Part shown: positions 53,258 to 62,822 of the stretch, piece by piece
Layout of the letters: the number at the start of each line of letters is the position of its first letter
Numbering within the stretch: position 1 is the first letter of the stretch
Source of the DNA: an archaeon
GTDB lineage: Archaea; Thermoplasmatota; Thermoplasmata; Methanomassiliicoccales; Methanomethylophilaceae
Direction of reading: 5' to 3'
Assembly: GCA_024399275.1 (NCBI GenBank)
Contig: JAKSHS010000001.1
Location: 62,001-126,000 of the forward strand
Length of the DNA: 64,000 nucleotides
Notes under the pieces: generated by a model
What the model saw: only the letters and a program-made list of their open reading frames with translations
Database searches by the model: none
What the model was told of the DNA's origin: nothing
Position numbers and translations under genes: made by a program

Positions 53258-53747
53258 TAAAATCTGCAAGACTCATTTTTGCTATCCTGCCATATCCTAT
53301 CCTGCCACTAACTGTAACTGTCTCTGTGAGCTTGATACCAAGAGCCTTTTCCAACTTTTTAATTATTTTATCGTCAGGAGCAAGGTCCTCAGACTCAATT
53401 TTTGCAAGTGTTCCCTTCTTTTCAAGAATCGACACTGCAAACTGATCTAAATCCATTCCTTTTGAAATACGAGCATTTCGAATAACACTACCATAGTTCG
53501 CTACTAACTCTACAGATTCAACTCCACGATACACATCTTTAGTTTGCATGCGCATCTTACGTTTCTGTAATCTCTGTTCAATAACTTGGGCACTTGCTAT
53601 TGGTGTAGATACGGAAGTTTTACTGGAAGATCCTCTATACTCATCCCCGAACTTTAAACAGCTCTGACATACACTGAGCTTCGTTCCCTCAATAAAAATT
53701 AGCTTTGTGAGTGGAACTTCCTTCCCACACATCTCGCAAATTTCCAT
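53244..53747 (-). CDS. Multiprotein bridging factor aMBF1
   Basis: An archaeal MBF1 homologue, 167 residues. It has an N-terminal zinc ribbon (CEMCGKE at 4-10 and CQSC near 31), a basic linker (QRLQKRKMRMQTK) and a Cro/C1-type helix-turn-helix (VIRNARISKGMDLDQFAVSI to KIESEDLAPDDKIIKKLEKAL). It is thought to link the basal machinery with translation or stress responses. ATG 53747 lies 26 bases after a minus-strand TTAATATATTT box (53768-53778), so the mRNA is probably leaderless; the longer frame is rejected. Confidence 0.9.
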   Translation of the reverse strand: MEICEMCGKEVPLTKLIFIEGTKLSVCQSCLKFGDEYRGSSSKTSVSTPIASAQVIEQRLQKRKMRMQTKDVYRGVESVELVANYGSVIRNARISKGMDLDQFAVSILEKKGTLAKIESEDLAPDDKIIKKLEKALGIKLTETVTVSGRIGYGRIAKMSLADFIRKS

Positions 53748-53891
53748 ATGCAATCCATACTTCAACAAATATATTAAGCATGGGTGTATACGCTGGAGAC
53801 CCATATATATGGATTCAAAACAGTTACTGCATGGTAATCATCAAAACAATCTATTTAGTAGAGTGCGGTGTAAAGACAGGAGGTGTATTCA

Positions 53892-55100
53892 ATGGGAGAT
53901 TTTCAAGAAGGTGAGCTTACATCAGAATTAAAAGCTAAAATAATGGATCTAGAAGAAAAAAATACTAGGCTCATGGAGGATCTTCAAGAAGCAGAGAACA
54001 ACAAGCGTTACTCTGAAAGTGAAATTTTCAGACTGCAGAGAGACCTCACAAAAGTCAGATCTGAACTTGAAAAACTAAAAAGTCCACCTCTTGTCATCGG
54101 TACAGTCAAAGACATCTTGCCAGACGGACACGTTGTTGTTAAAAGTTCCGCCGGACCGGATTTTGTCGTTTCTGTATCCACATATTGTCCTTCAGAAAGC
54201 ATTACTATTGGATCAAGGGTAACCCTAAACAAACAGTCTTTAGCCGTAATGGATGTTCTTCCAACTCCTTTTGACCCCATTGTAAGTGGTGCAGAAATTA
54301 TAAGTGCACCTAAAATTTCATACGAAGATATAGGTGGTCTAAAACAACAAATGCTAGAACTTCGAGAGGTAGTAGAAGATCCCCTTTTGAGGCCCGAACT
54401 CTATAAAAAAGTAGGCGTTGAGCCTCCAAAAGGTGTTCTTTTAGTAGGCCCTCCTGGAACAGGAAAAACCCTAATGGCAAAGGCTATTGCGAGCAACACG
54501 AAGGCTACTTTCATAAGGCTTGTTGGATCTGAACTAGTTCAGAAATATATTGGGGAAGGTGCCAGATTAGTTCGCGAGCTCTTTGATTTGGCCAAAGAAA
54601 AGGCGCCAAGCATCGTATTTATCGATGAGTTAGACTCAGTGGGGGCAAAAAGGCTTGATGGTACAACTTCTGGAGACAGAGAGGTTCAAAGAACACTCAT
54701 GCAACTTCTTTCTGAATTAGACGGTTTCACGCCTCTAAGTGATGTTAAGATTATAGGTGCTACCAATAGGCCAGACATCCTTGACGATGCTCTTCTTCGA
54801 CCAGGACGATTCGATCGTATAATTAAAATTGGGCTCCCCGATGTTGATGGCCGCATCGATATCTTCAAAGTTCACACTGCTCACATGAACATAGATGATA
54901 AAATTGTATTAAAGGAACTGGCAAAAGCCACAGAAGGAGCATCAGGCGCAGAAATAAAGTCCATTTGTACAGAAGCAGGAATGATTGCAATTAGACGCAA
55001 TCGTGATATAGTCACTATGGATGATATGATAAACGCCAAAGTTAAAGTTTTGGAAACAACCAAAAACACCAAACAAGCCCCGGCTGTAATGTTCGGATGA
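53892..55100 (+). CDS. pan: Proteasome-activating nucleotidase PAN
   Basis: PAN, 402 residues, the hexameric AAA+ unfoldase feeding the 20S proteasome. It shows an N-terminal coiled coil (about 5-62), an OB domain (65-130), Walker A GPPGTGKTL (about 185), Walker B IVFIDELDSVG, and GATNRPDILDDALLRPGRFDR. The C-terminus ends M-F-G, a phenylalanine variant of the HbYX gate-opening motif. ATG 53892 follows AGGAGGTG at six bases. A TATA box ATATATAT lies at 53803-53810. Confidence 0.94.
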   Translation: MGDFQEGELTSELKAKIMDLEEKNTRLMEDLQEAENNKRYSESEIFRLQRDLTKVRSELEKLKSPPLVIGTVKDILPDGHVVVKSSAGPDFVVSVSTYCPSESITIGSRVTLNKQSLAVMDVLPTPFDPIVSGAEIISAPKISYEDIGGLKQQMLELREVVEDPLLRPELYKKVGVEPPKGVLLVGPPGTGKTLMAKAIASNTKATFIRLVGSELVQKYIGEGARLVRELFDLAKEKAPSIVFIDELDSVGAKRLDGTTSGDREVQRTLMQLLSELDGFTPLSDVKIIGATNRPDILDDALLRPGRFDRIIKIGLPDVDGRIDIFKVHTAHMNIDDKIVLKELAKATEGASGAEIKSICTEAGMIAIRRNRDIVTMDDMINAKVKVLETTKNTKQAPAVMFG

Positions 55101-55174
55101 ATAAAACATAATTGGATCAATCACTACACGCCCAATCAGGCACTGCAAAAATCATTCAGAGGCCATACGCGGAT

Positions 55175-55921
55175 CTAGGTTTCTTCCTCGCTGAGATCAG
55201 TTAATTTATAGATATCCTCGAACCCAATGTTCTCAGCGGCGGATGCCATGTGAATTTCTCCGAAAACCCCTATGTTCTCTAATGCCTTATATAGCTCCAT
55301 CCCGACAATTGTTTGAGAGTCAGAATCATCTTCTAAAAGCGAATCATGCAACGTATCCAAATCTTCAAACCAATTCGTTATACGCGCCTTTTCTTGATTA
55401 CTAAGAACATCCGATTTTGTGACAATATTTATCATTGGAAGATTAAGTCGAAACTGGACTAAAGAGGCAAGCATCATGTTAGAAACAAATCCATTAGGTG
55501 TCTTACAAAGTGTTGGGTCTATGAGATAAACTACAGCAGATCTGTCTTTTCCAAATGCATCAATAATTACGTCAGATGACTGTCTAAATGCAAAAAGTTC
55601 TAACTGTCCTGGAGTATCTACAAGCACATAGTCTGTCTCTTCTGTATCTAAAATATCCGTAATTTTTTTGACATTCACTGCCATTAAATCTGTCGCAACA
55701 ATCTGTGCACCATTAGGCCCAAGCTTATACTCACTCATAATCTCGTTTAAGGAGACCCACTCCCTAATGTCTATATTTGTCTCATAAGGAAGAGCGTCTG
55801 ATCCAGGATCAAGATTAACTATTATCGAACTTATCCCTGCACAGTCGAGCCAATTCTTGTAAGCCCCTACCAAAGTACTTTTCCCGCTTCCTGCAGTTCC
55901 AACAAAATACAGAAACTTCAT
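55175..55921 (-). CDS. GPN-loop GTPase
   Basis: A 248-residue archaeal GPN-loop GTPase. G1 is GTAGSGKSTL (about 8-17), the GPN insertion is in KLGPNGAQIVATDLM, G3 is VDTPGQLELFAFR and G4 is TKSD. Eukaryotic relatives assemble RNA polymerase II; the archaeal role is not settled. A short acidic insertion (LLEDDSDSQT) and an acidic C-terminus are present. It stands alone between pan and dnaJ. Confidence 0.9.
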   Translation of the reverse strand: MKFLYFVGTAGSGKSTLVGAYKNWLDCAGISSIIVNLDPGSDALPYETNIDIREWVSLNEIMSEYKLGPNGAQIVATDLMAVNVKKITDILDTEETDYVLVDTPGQLELFAFRQSSDVIIDAFGKDRSAVVYLIDPTLCKTPNGFVSNMMLASLVQFRLNLPMINIVTKSDVLSNQEKARITNWFEDLDTLHDSLLEDDSDSQTIVGMELYKALENIGVFGEIHMASAAENIGFEDIYKLTDLSEEET

Positions 55922-56027
55922 AGTCTCCTCGACCTCTATTCTCCTCTCGATTCCGAACTCCCGAAATAACGTCTAATTTATAGGGGGTGAATCACTACCC
56001 ATACCTTCCTACCAATGCAACAACATC

Positions 56028-57179
56028 TCAAATGCCAAGCTTTTTACGAAATGTACTCTTCCACTTACTCTCCGTTGCGGAAGAGCACTCACTATCCAAC
56101 TTCTTTAAAAGCTCCTTTTCCGCTTCCGAAACTTTTACCGGTACATCGATTTTTACACGCACAAAAAGATCGCCACGTGTCTTTGGTGAATTAATTTTAG
56201 GAAGGCCCTTTCTCGGAATCCTAAGAACGGATCCTACTTGTGTCCCAGCAGGAATCTTAAGTATAGCAATCTCTCCATCTACAGTCGCAACCGGCACTTC
56301 CCCCCCAAGAACGAGTTTTGGGTACGTAGTCACAGCACTTGCCCAAAGATTAACACCATCACGTTCGAACTGAGCGTCTTCTTTGATGTGCACCACAACA
56401 TACAAATCACCTGGTGAACCTCCGTTGTACCCAGCATTCCCCTGACCAGAAACCCTAATTCTCGAGCCTTCATCTACACCTGGAGGAATATTTATACTAA
56501 CTTTAGACGTCTTCTCAACACGACCCCGACCCTGACATTTTTGGCACTTCTCTTTTGCTATTTTTCCGGCTCCGTTGCATACTGGGCACTCACTTATAGA
56601 AGACATCTGTCCAAAGGGCGTCCTTCTAACCTGCTGTACTTGTCCCCTTCCACCACATTGTCCACATACCTCTGTTTTTCTATTTTTAGCACCCGTACCA
56701 CTGCAATCAGTACAGTTAATAACACGTGAAACAGCAATTTCGATTTGTTTACCTCTGAGTACATCAACAATTGTCAGGTCAACGTCATATCTCAACGATT
56801 CTCCGGATCTGGAACCATTTCGAAATTGCTTTCCCCCTCTACTTCCAAAAATACTACCAAATATGTCATCACCGAAGAAATCTCCAAAGATGTCTCTGAG
56901 GTCATCAGTATGGGTAAAATCACTCCAACTAAATCCCCCTCCGCTAAATTGCTGATTTACTCCAGCATGACCATATTGATCATACAATTCACGCTTTGAT
57001 GGATCGGAAAGCACTTCATATGCCTCAGAGATCTCCTTAAACTTCTCTTCGGCAACATCCTTCGCCTCCTTCGACACATCCGGGTGATACTGGCGTGCAA
57101 GCTTTCGATACGCACTCTTTATCTCACTTGCAGATGCTGTTTTCGACACACCAAGTATTTCGTAATAATCTCTTGGCAT
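56028..57179 (-). CDS. dnaJ: Chaperone protein DnaJ
   Basis: A full-length type I DnaJ, 383 residues. The J domain ([23 protein letters not shown] in YHPDVSKEA) is followed by a Gly/Phe-rich linker (about 75-95) and four CxxCxGxG zinc repeats ([32 protein letters not shown]). The C-terminal substrate-binding domain follows. It is the last gene of the leftward thermosome-grpE-dnaK-dnaJ run, two bases after dnaK. The system is of bacterial origin, as in other archaea that have it. Confidence 0.95.
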   Translation of the reverse strand: MPRDYYEILGVSKTASASEIKSAYRKLARQYHPDVSKEAKDVAEEKFKEISEAYEVLSDPSKRELYDQYGHAGVNQQFSGGGFSWSDFTHTDDLRDIFGDFFGDDIFGSIFGSRGGKQFRNGSRSGESLRYDVDLTIVDVLRGKQIEIAVSRVINCTDCSGTGAKNRKTEVCGQCGGRGQVQQVRRTPFGQMSSISECPVCNGAGKIAKEKCQKCQGRGRVEKTSKVSINIPPGVDEGSRIRVSGQGNAGYNGGSPGDLYVVVHIKEDAQFERDGVNLWASAVTTYPKLVLGGEVPVATVDGEIAILKIPAGTQVGSVLRIPRKGLPKINSPKTRGDLFVRVKIDVPVKVSEAEKELLKKLDSECSSATESKWKSTFRKKLGI

Positions 57180-57181
57180 AC

Positions 57182-59044
57182 TTACTGATCATCCACAATT
57201 TTATAGTCGGCGTCTACGAAGTCCCCGCCCTTTCCAGCTTTGGATTCTTGACTCTGTTGCTTTGTCTCTCCACAACCGCAATTCTCCTTCGGATCTCCCT
57301 GCTGTTTGTAAATCCTCTGAGAGACCGGACCCATTAATTTATAAACAGCATCAATCTTGGCCTTGATCTCGCTGATATTTCCGTTCTTCCTGGTACTGTC
57401 AAGGTCGTCAACCGCAGCTTGGATTTTAGTCTTCTCATCATTAGTTACCTTATCCCCGAGTTCACTAAGAGACTTCCTCACCGAATACACAGTTGACTCA
57501 GCCTGATTCCTGACCTCAATCTCTTCCCTCTTCTTTTTGTCAGCATCTGCAAACTGTTCTGCTTGCTTAACCATCTGATCAATTTCTTCCTTGGACAGCT
57601 TATTGGACGAAGCGATAGTTATTTTCTGCTCCTTTCCTGTCCCTTTATCCTTTGCGGTCACATTAATAATACCATTAGCATCAATATCGAATGTGACTTC
57701 AATTTGAGGCACTCCTCGTGGAGCAGGAGGTATTCCATCAAGCATAAACCTCCCAAGCGATGTGTTATCCGAGGCCATTTCTCTCTCCCCTTGAACAACA
57801 TGAACCTCGACCGAAGGCTGGTTATCTTGCGCTGTCGAGAACACCTGCGATTTTCTCGTTGGAATAGTGGTATTCCTTTCGATAAGTTTAGTTGCAATAC
57901 CACCGAGCGTTTCAATTCCTAGTGAAAGAGGTGTGACATCCAAAAGAAGAACATTCTTAATTTCCCCAGAAAGGACTGCTCCTTGAATTGATGCTCCCAT
58001 TGAAACACATTCCATTGGATCGATTCCACGCTGAATCTTCGGTCCAACAATGTTCTCTACAAAATTTTGAACGATCGGCATTCTTGTGGGGCCACCGACC
58101 ATAATTATCTTGTTTACACCATCGACCCCTAACGAAGCATCCTTAAGTGCTTGCGTAATAGCATCTCTACAGCGAGCAACAATTGGCTCAACAATGTCCT
58201 CCAACTTCGCGCGAGTGATAGTCTGAATAAGGTGCTTTGGACCAGAACTATCTGACGCTATAAATGGAAGATTCAACTCCGTTTGCATAGTAGTCGAAAG
58301 TTCTATTTTCGCTTTCTCACACGCTTCCCGAACTCTCCAAAATGCCATATTATCCTTTGAAAGATCAATACCCGACTGTTTCTGAAACTCACCTATAACG
58401 TACCTAGTAAGTGCTTCATCCATATCTGATCCACCAAGATTTGTATCTCCAGAAGTTGAAAGCACTTCGAAAACTCCATCACTGAAGTCCATAATTGTAA
58501 CATCTAGAGTTCCTCCTCCGAGGTCAAATACAAGAATTTTCTGTGATGTATTGCCCTTATCAAGACCGTACGCTAACGCTGCTGCCGTTGGCTCATTTAT
58601 TATACGAACAACATCAAGTCCTGCGATCGCTCCAGCATCTTTAGTCGCTTGTCGCTGGTTATCGTTAAAATAAGCTGGCACAGTAATTACGGCCTTATCC
58701 ACCGGCTCCCCAATATACGATTCCGCATCTCTCTTAATCTTTTGAAGGATGAAAGCTGAAATCTGCTGAGGTGTATACTCTTTACCAAGCGCCCTTACTT
58801 TTTCACTGGTGCCCATCTTTCTCTTAATATTTTTAATCGTACCATCTGGGTTAGTGACAGCCTGTCTTCTTGCCGGCTCCCCAACTAGGAGTTGTCCATC
58901 TTGTGTAAACGCTACATATGAAGGGAATGATTTTCCACCTACACTCGTCCCTTCTGCACTAGGGATCATAGACGGCCTGCCACCCTCCATAACGGAAGCC
59001 GCAGAATTACTCGTCCCCAAATCAATACCAATAATTCTAGACAT
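57182..59044 (-). CDS. dnaK: Molecular chaperone DnaK (Hsp70)
   Basis: DnaK, 620 residues, ATP-dependent Hsp70. The actin-like ATPase domain has [61 protein letters not shown] and [11 protein letters not shown]. The linker [18 protein letters not shown] and the substrate domain with [19 protein letters not shown] follow, and the C-terminal tail ends acidic. It overlaps grpE by eight bases. Confidence 0.97.
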   Translation of the reverse strand: MSRIIGIDLGTSNSAASVMEGGRPSMIPSAEGTSVGGKSFPSYVAFTQDGQLLVGEPARRQAVTNPDGTIKNIKRKMGTSEKVRALGKEYTPQQISAFILQKIKRDAESYIGEPVDKAVITVPAYFNDNQRQATKDAGAIAGLDVVRIINEPTAAALAYGLDKGNTSQKILVFDLGGGTLDVTIMDFSDGVFEVLSTSGDTNLGGSDMDEALTRYVIGEFQKQSGIDLSKDNMAFWRVREACEKAKIELSTTMQTELNLPFIASDSSGPKHLIQTITRAKLEDIVEPIVARCRDAITQALKDASLGVDGVNKIIMVGGPTRMPIVQNFVENIVGPKIQRGIDPMECVSMGASIQGAVLSGEIKNVLLLDVTPLSLGIETLGGIATKLIERNTTIPTRKSQVFSTAQDNQPSVEVHVVQGEREMASDNTSLGRFMLDGIPPAPRGVPQIEVTFDIDANGIINVTAKDKGTGKEQKITIASSNKLSKEEIDQMVKQAEQFADADKKKREEIEVRNQAESTVYSVRKSLSELGDKVTNDEKTKIQAAVDDLDSTRKNGNISEIKAKIDAVYKLMGPVSQRIYKQQGDPKENCGCGETKQQSQESKAGKGGDFVDADYKIVDDQ

Positions 59045-59573
59045 CTTTACTCTCCTGTGTTTCTTTTATTTCTTGTTTTTTAATTGTCACTTTAACTTTT
59101 GAATATCTGAGTATTTTATCGCCAATACGGTATCCTTTCTGAAACACCTCTGCAATATTACCTTCACTATCAGACTCCGTCGTACATAGAGCCTCATGAC
59201 AACTTGGATCGAACTTACCATCTGTAGGAATCTCTTTAAGTCCCTTAGATTCCAGAATCTTCAAGAGATTCTGCCTTATTCCCACAACGCCTTCTACAAA
59301 ATCGTTCTCCTCTTTAACTTGCCTAAGAGCGCGGTCGAAGTCGTCGACTATATTTAGCATCTCTGAAACAATACCAGCTACAGCGAATGCCCTAAACTCC
59401 TCACTTTCTCGTCGTGTCCTCTTTCGAAAGTTATCAAAATCTGCTTGGAGCCTCTGAGCCATATGAAGATACTCTGAAGCCTCACTCTCAGCCTTCTTAA
59501 GTTTCTCTTGGAGTTCCTCCACCAAAGACTCCTTTTCAGTACTCGACTCAGCCCCTTTAAACTCGTCAGCCAT
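59037..59573 (-). CDS. grpE: Nucleotide exchange factor GrpE
   Basis: GrpE, 178 residues, releases ADP from DnaK. A long N-terminal coiled coil (about 10-95, with [30 protein letters not shown]) precedes the C-terminal beta domain containing [19 protein letters not shown]. It is 67 bases downstream of the thermosome gene, separated by a GNRA-type hairpin, and overlaps dnaK. Confidence 0.95.
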   Translation of the reverse strand: MADEFKGAESSTEKESLVEELQEKLKKAESEASEYLHMAQRLQADFDNFRKRTRRESEEFRAFAVAGIVSEMLNIVDDFDRALRQVKEENDFVEGVVGIRQNLLKILESKGLKEIPTDGKFDPSCHEALCTTESDSEGNIAEVFQKGYRIGDKILRYSKVKVTIKKQEIKETQESKDV

Positions 59574-59609
59574 CTAAATCATTCCCTCAACGTCCAAGCA
59601 CTAGGCGGT

Positions 59610-59625
59610 GAGGGATTGCTCCCTC
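59610..59625 (-). terminator. GCAA-loop hairpin between thermosome and grpE
   Basis: On the minus strand GAGGGA-GCAA-TCCCTC, a 6-pair stem with a GNRA tetraloop, sits 15 bases after the thermosome stop. No T-tract follows (ACCGCC), so it is more likely an mRNA stability or processing element, or a partial terminator separating thermosome from grpE-dnaK-dnaJ expression. Confidence 0.45.
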
Positions 59626-59640
59626 TCCCGTTGCTACTAT

Positions 59641-61284
59641 TCAGTCACCGGACATGTCTGGCATGCCATTGCCTGCTCCGCCAGGTGGTCCCGAAGGTGT
59701 AGGTGTACCGCGAGCAGCAATAACATCATCGATTCTAAGAATCATCACAGCTGCATCCGTTGCGGAATTAATAGCCTGTTTTCCTATTCTATGCGGCTCA
59801 ATAACGTTAAGACTGAGCATATCCTCGATTTTTCCAGTAAATAAGTTCAACCCAGCATGTTTATTGCCTGCTTTATGTTGCTTTCTCATTTCAATAAGAA
59901 TATCGATCGGATCCAGACCAGCATTTTCTGCAAGTGTAGAAGGAATTGACTCCATTGCTGACGCAAATGCATCAATTGCAATTTGTTCTCTGCCACCCAC
60001 GGATGCAGCGTAATTTCTTAATTGCATTGCAATTTCAACTGCTGTTGAGCCACCACCCGTGACCATCATCCCATCCTCGATTGCAACCTTTGTAACTGAC
60101 CATGCATCTATGAGTGATCTTTCAATCTCGTCAACAATATGCTTAGTCCCGCCTCTAACAAGAATCGAAACAGACTTCGCATTATCCACACCACTCACAA
60201 AGGTCATTGCTTCATCCTGAATCTTTTTTACTTCGACAAGTCCCGCTTTTCCAAGATCTGATTCTTCAAGTTCTGCAATCTTGTTGACTATGCTACCCCC
60301 GGTAGACGCCGCAAGTTTCTCCATGTCTGACTTCTTAACGCGTCTCGCAGCGTAAATGCCCTCTTTCGCAAGGAAATGCTGCGCCAAATCATCGATTCCT
60401 TTCTGGCAAAAGACAACATTCGCACCCGTCGCCTTGACATGCTCGACCATTCTTCTAAGTATGTTCTCTTCTTCCATAAGAAAATCATTAAGCTTCGCGG
60501 GGTCGGTAATTTTAATTTTTGCCTCCACTTCTGTCTTTTTAATTTCAAAAGCAGCATCAATAAGAGCCACTTTCGCATCTTTAATAACCTTAGGCATTGC
60601 CGAATGAACCGGCTCCTTGTCAATTATTAGGCCTTTAACAATCTGAGTCTCCTCCATAGATGCCCCGGTCTTTTTCACTGTCTGAATGTTATTCAAGTCT
60701 ACTTTATACCCGCCATCCCTTGTCTTCTCCGTAACAGTTCTGACAGCATCAACAACTATGTTTCCAAAGAAATTCTTCGACGAACTGATCTGCTTACTAT
60801 TCATAGAGGTTTCCGCAATTTGCCTAAGAGTCTCTGTATCATCAATCGAAACTTTCATAGAAATGTCTGCAAGAATCTTCTGTGCTTCTGCATTTGCAAG
60901 TCTATATCCTCCTGCAATAATCGTCGGGTGAACATTTGCATCAATCATATCCAGAGATTTTTTAAGAAGCTCTCCTGCAAGAATAACTGCTGTCGTTGTT
61001 CCATCTCCAACCTCCGAATCTTGTGTCTTAGCAACCTCAACAAGCATCTTCGCTGCTGGATGTTGGACATCGATTTCCTTAAGAATTGTCACGCCGTCAT
61101 TGGTGATAACAACATCGCCCATCGAATCGACAAGCATTTTGTCCATTCCTCTAGGTCCCAGACTGCTCCTTACTGCATCGGAAATAACTCTTGCTGCAGC
61201 TATATTGTTGAACTGAGCGTCCTTTCCCTTGTCTCTTTTAGTACCTTCCTTGAGGATCACTATAGGTGTATTACCCATTCCCAT
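59641..61284 (-). CDS. Thermosome subunit (group II chaperonin)
   Basis: A 547-residue group II chaperonin subunit. Equatorial ATP site motifs are [26 protein letters not shown] and [15 protein letters not shown]; the apical helical protrusion lies around 240-275, and a second equatorial part has [14 protein letters not shown] and the [10 protein letters not shown] region. The C-terminal tail is glycine/methionine rich ([10 protein letters not shown]). A TATA box (ATATTTATATA, minus strand 61335-61345) and GGAGGAGGAAGAG ribosome binding site precede the ATG, suggesting strong expression. Confidence 0.96.
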   Translation of the reverse strand: MGMGNTPIVILKEGTKRDKGKDAQFNNIAAARVISDAVRSSLGPRGMDKMLVDSMGDVVITNDGVTILKEIDVQHPAAKMLVEVAKTQDSEVGDGTTTAVILAGELLKKSLDMIDANVHPTIIAGGYRLANAEAQKILADISMKVSIDDTETLRQIAETSMNSKQISSSKNFFGNIVVDAVRTVTEKTRDGGYKVDLNNIQTVKKTGASMEETQIVKGLIIDKEPVHSAMPKVIKDAKVALIDAAFEIKKTEVEAKIKITDPAKLNDFLMEEENILRRMVEHVKATGANVVFCQKGIDDLAQHFLAKEGIYAARRVKKSDMEKLAASTGGSIVNKIAELEESDLGKAGLVEVKKIQDEAMTFVSGVDNAKSVSILVRGGTKHIVDEIERSLIDAWSVTKVAIEDGMMVTGGGSTAVEIAMQLRNYAASVGGREQIAIDAFASAMESIPSTLAENAGLDPIDILIEMRKQHKAGNKHAGLNLFTGKIEDMLSLNVIEPHRIGKQAINSATDAAVMILRIDDVIAARGTPTPSGPPGGAGNGMPDMSGD

Positions 61285-61334
61285 GCTTCTCTTCCTCCTC
61301 CAATACGTTACTGCGACGCCTAAAGTTGTTCTTC

Positions 61335-61345
61335 TATATAAATAT
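61335..61345 (-). promoter_or_regulatory. Promoter of the thermosome gene
   Basis: ATATTTATATA on the minus strand predicts a start near 61313 and a 29-base leader containing GGAGGAGGAAGAG just before ATG 61284. No CIRCE-type inverted repeat is present. Confidence 0.6.
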
Positions 61346-61442
61346 CATTTATCTCTTCAAACAAACAAGCGGACAAGTACTCAATTACTCACGTAGCTAT
61401 ATGTAAAGATTAAAGGAATGTGAGTCGATTAGAGATAGCCTA

Positions 61443-61952
61443 GTGAGGCCTATTCGTATGAATAAAATACCATTTTCAATCGAAGGTTACACTCTCACAA
61501 AAATAAAAAAAAGTGATGACGTAAACTACTTCCTTTCATGCATCAAAAAAACGATCCTCGAATCTGTTTCCGACATAGAAAAAAACTTGTCCGATTTTTG
61601 GATAGACGATATAATGTCCGTGGCAAATTGCAAACTATCTAAAGGTATAATGTTCAACGAAGCGTTTAAACTTAGTAACAAAACACAAAACATTGGAATA
61701 CTCTGGATGGGAAAATCTAAGGATCAATATACATGCGACGATACAGGGTATTTACTAGGCATATTTATTGAAGAGAACGAAAGAAGGAAAGGGCTCGGTC
61801 AAGCATTGCTTAACTCAGCAGAACTTTGGTGTAAATTCAATTCTCTTATGAGCATAACTCTGAACGTGGGAGCACACAACAGAGAAGCCCTAAGCCTTTA
61901 TTTGTCATCCGGATATAAACCTCAATCCACGGTTATGAAAAAGTTCATTTAA
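61443..61952 (+). CDS. GNAT-family N-acetyltransferase
   Basis: A 169-residue GNAT acetyltransferase. The acetyl-CoA-binding motif is EENERRKGLGQALLNSAELW (about 112-131), preceded by the strand GYLLGIFI and followed by SLMSITLNVGAHNREALSLYLSSGYK, the typical C-terminal half. Acceptor unknown; single-gene context gives no clue. The start is GTG 61443, or ATG 61458 if GTGAGG serves as the ribosome binding site. Confidence 0.85.
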   Translation: MRPIRMNKIPFSIEGYTLTKIKKSDDVNYFLSCIKKTILESVSDIEKNLSDFWIDDIMSVANCKLSKGIMFNEAFKLSNKTQNIGILWMGKSKDQYTCDDTGYLLGIFIEENERRKGLGQALLNSAELWCKFNSLMSITLNVGAHNREALSLYLSSGYKPQSTVMKKFI

Positions 61953-62375
61953 CATCTTCGCCACATATCTCAATCTGTACACTAATCCCCCTAGTCTCTA
62001 AAGTGTATCATTGGAAGACACGTGACAAACTCTTACCGCGCATATTCGATAGCAGCATCCATGCTCATGTAAAGCATGGTTCTTTATCTAAATTCTTCCC
62101 CTGCATACCCCTTTTGTTAAACTATCTAACCAATAGACCCAAAAATGTATGAATTTCTAATAGGGTGAATACAAGCATTCCATAAACATACATGCATAAG
62201 TTAAACATAACTTCCAGGCCCAGTGTAGTTATCAACTATATACTTGTACAACACGTTTAATTACAACTCAAAAATTTCCCAACCACTTTTGCAGTACCTA
62301 ATTACTACTACCTTATTCAACACTCAACCAAAATGGTTATTAAACGAAACAGTAGTAACCACACTGGGTACAGTT
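61953..62375. other. Intergenic region, nothing identified
   Basis: About 420 AT-rich bases between the acetyltransferase and the small membrane protein. A reading frame extends leftward to 62244 in frame with the membrane protein, but this part is unlike it and is taken as non-coding. GGTTATTAAAC at 62336-62346 is the likely promoter of the next gene. Confidence 0.45.
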
Positions 62376-62741
62376 ATGGCCAATAGACCAAAGACCGCCG
62401 CCGGAGCTTCCGCCTTAGGAACCATTGGTGGCATTATAACAGTTACCGGAATGGCATATAATCTCCATGCGGATGGGGACACTCTAATGTACATCGGGCT
62501 TTACTTGCTAGTCGCGATTTTGTTTTTTTCATCGGCAGGTTTTTTGTATTGGAATGGGAAAAGTAATTACCCCTCACTTATCTTCATCGAATTACTGAAC
62601 ATTGCTGTGATCATGACAAGTATTGCTTTAGAAACAGATTTCAAAAATCTAGGAACTATCCTCGCTGTGATTGCTGTTCTTATTGCTTTGCTATCCATTC
62701 CGGAGTCAGTTAGAAAGTGGATCGCTTGGGATAGACTGTGA
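62376..62741 (+). CDS. Small four-helix membrane protein, unknown function
   Basis: A 121-residue membrane protein from ATG 62376. Four hydrophobic segments are visible (about 14-32, 38-60, 67-84 and 92-110), and the C-terminus is basic (ESVRKWIAWDRL). I do not recognise a family. The longer frame from 62244 is rejected because a TATA-like GGTTATTAAAC about 35 bases before ATG 62376 suggests a very short leader. It precedes the riboflavin kinase gene by 81 bases on the same strand. Confidence 0.62.
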   Translation: MANRPKTAAGASALGTIGGIITVTGMAYNLHADGDTLMYIGLYLLVAILFFSSAGFLYWNGKSNYPSLIFIELLNIAVIMTSIALETDFKNLGTILAVIAVLIALLSIPESVRKWIAWDRL

Positions 62742-62806
62742 TTCCTAACCCTTTCAACCTATTTTATACGCTATCATGCTCCGGGGCAAGCTTTATTACC
62801 GCACCA

Positions 62807-62821
62807 GGGCTAATCTAGCCC
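62807..62821 (+). promoter_or_regulatory. Palindromic operator candidate of the riboflavin kinase/regulator gene
   Basis: GGGCTA-ATC-TAGCCC, a perfect 15-base inverted repeat, ends one base before ATG 62823. A TATA-like AGCTTTATTACC (about 62789-62800) places transcription start at about 62821, so the palindrome sits between TATA and start. The gene encodes a DNA-binding winged helix fused to riboflavin kinase, so autoregulation is likely. Confidence 0.6.
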
Positions 62822-62822
62822 G

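Noticed and set aside
61285-61442. CIRCE heat-shock operator upstream of thermosome or grpE
   Set aside because: No TTAGCACTC-N9-GAGTGCTAA-like inverted repeat is present.
62244-62375. 44-residue N-terminal extension of the small membrane protein
   Set aside because: Polar low-quality sequence before the first membrane helix and a promoter-like element inside it; ATG 62376 is preferred.
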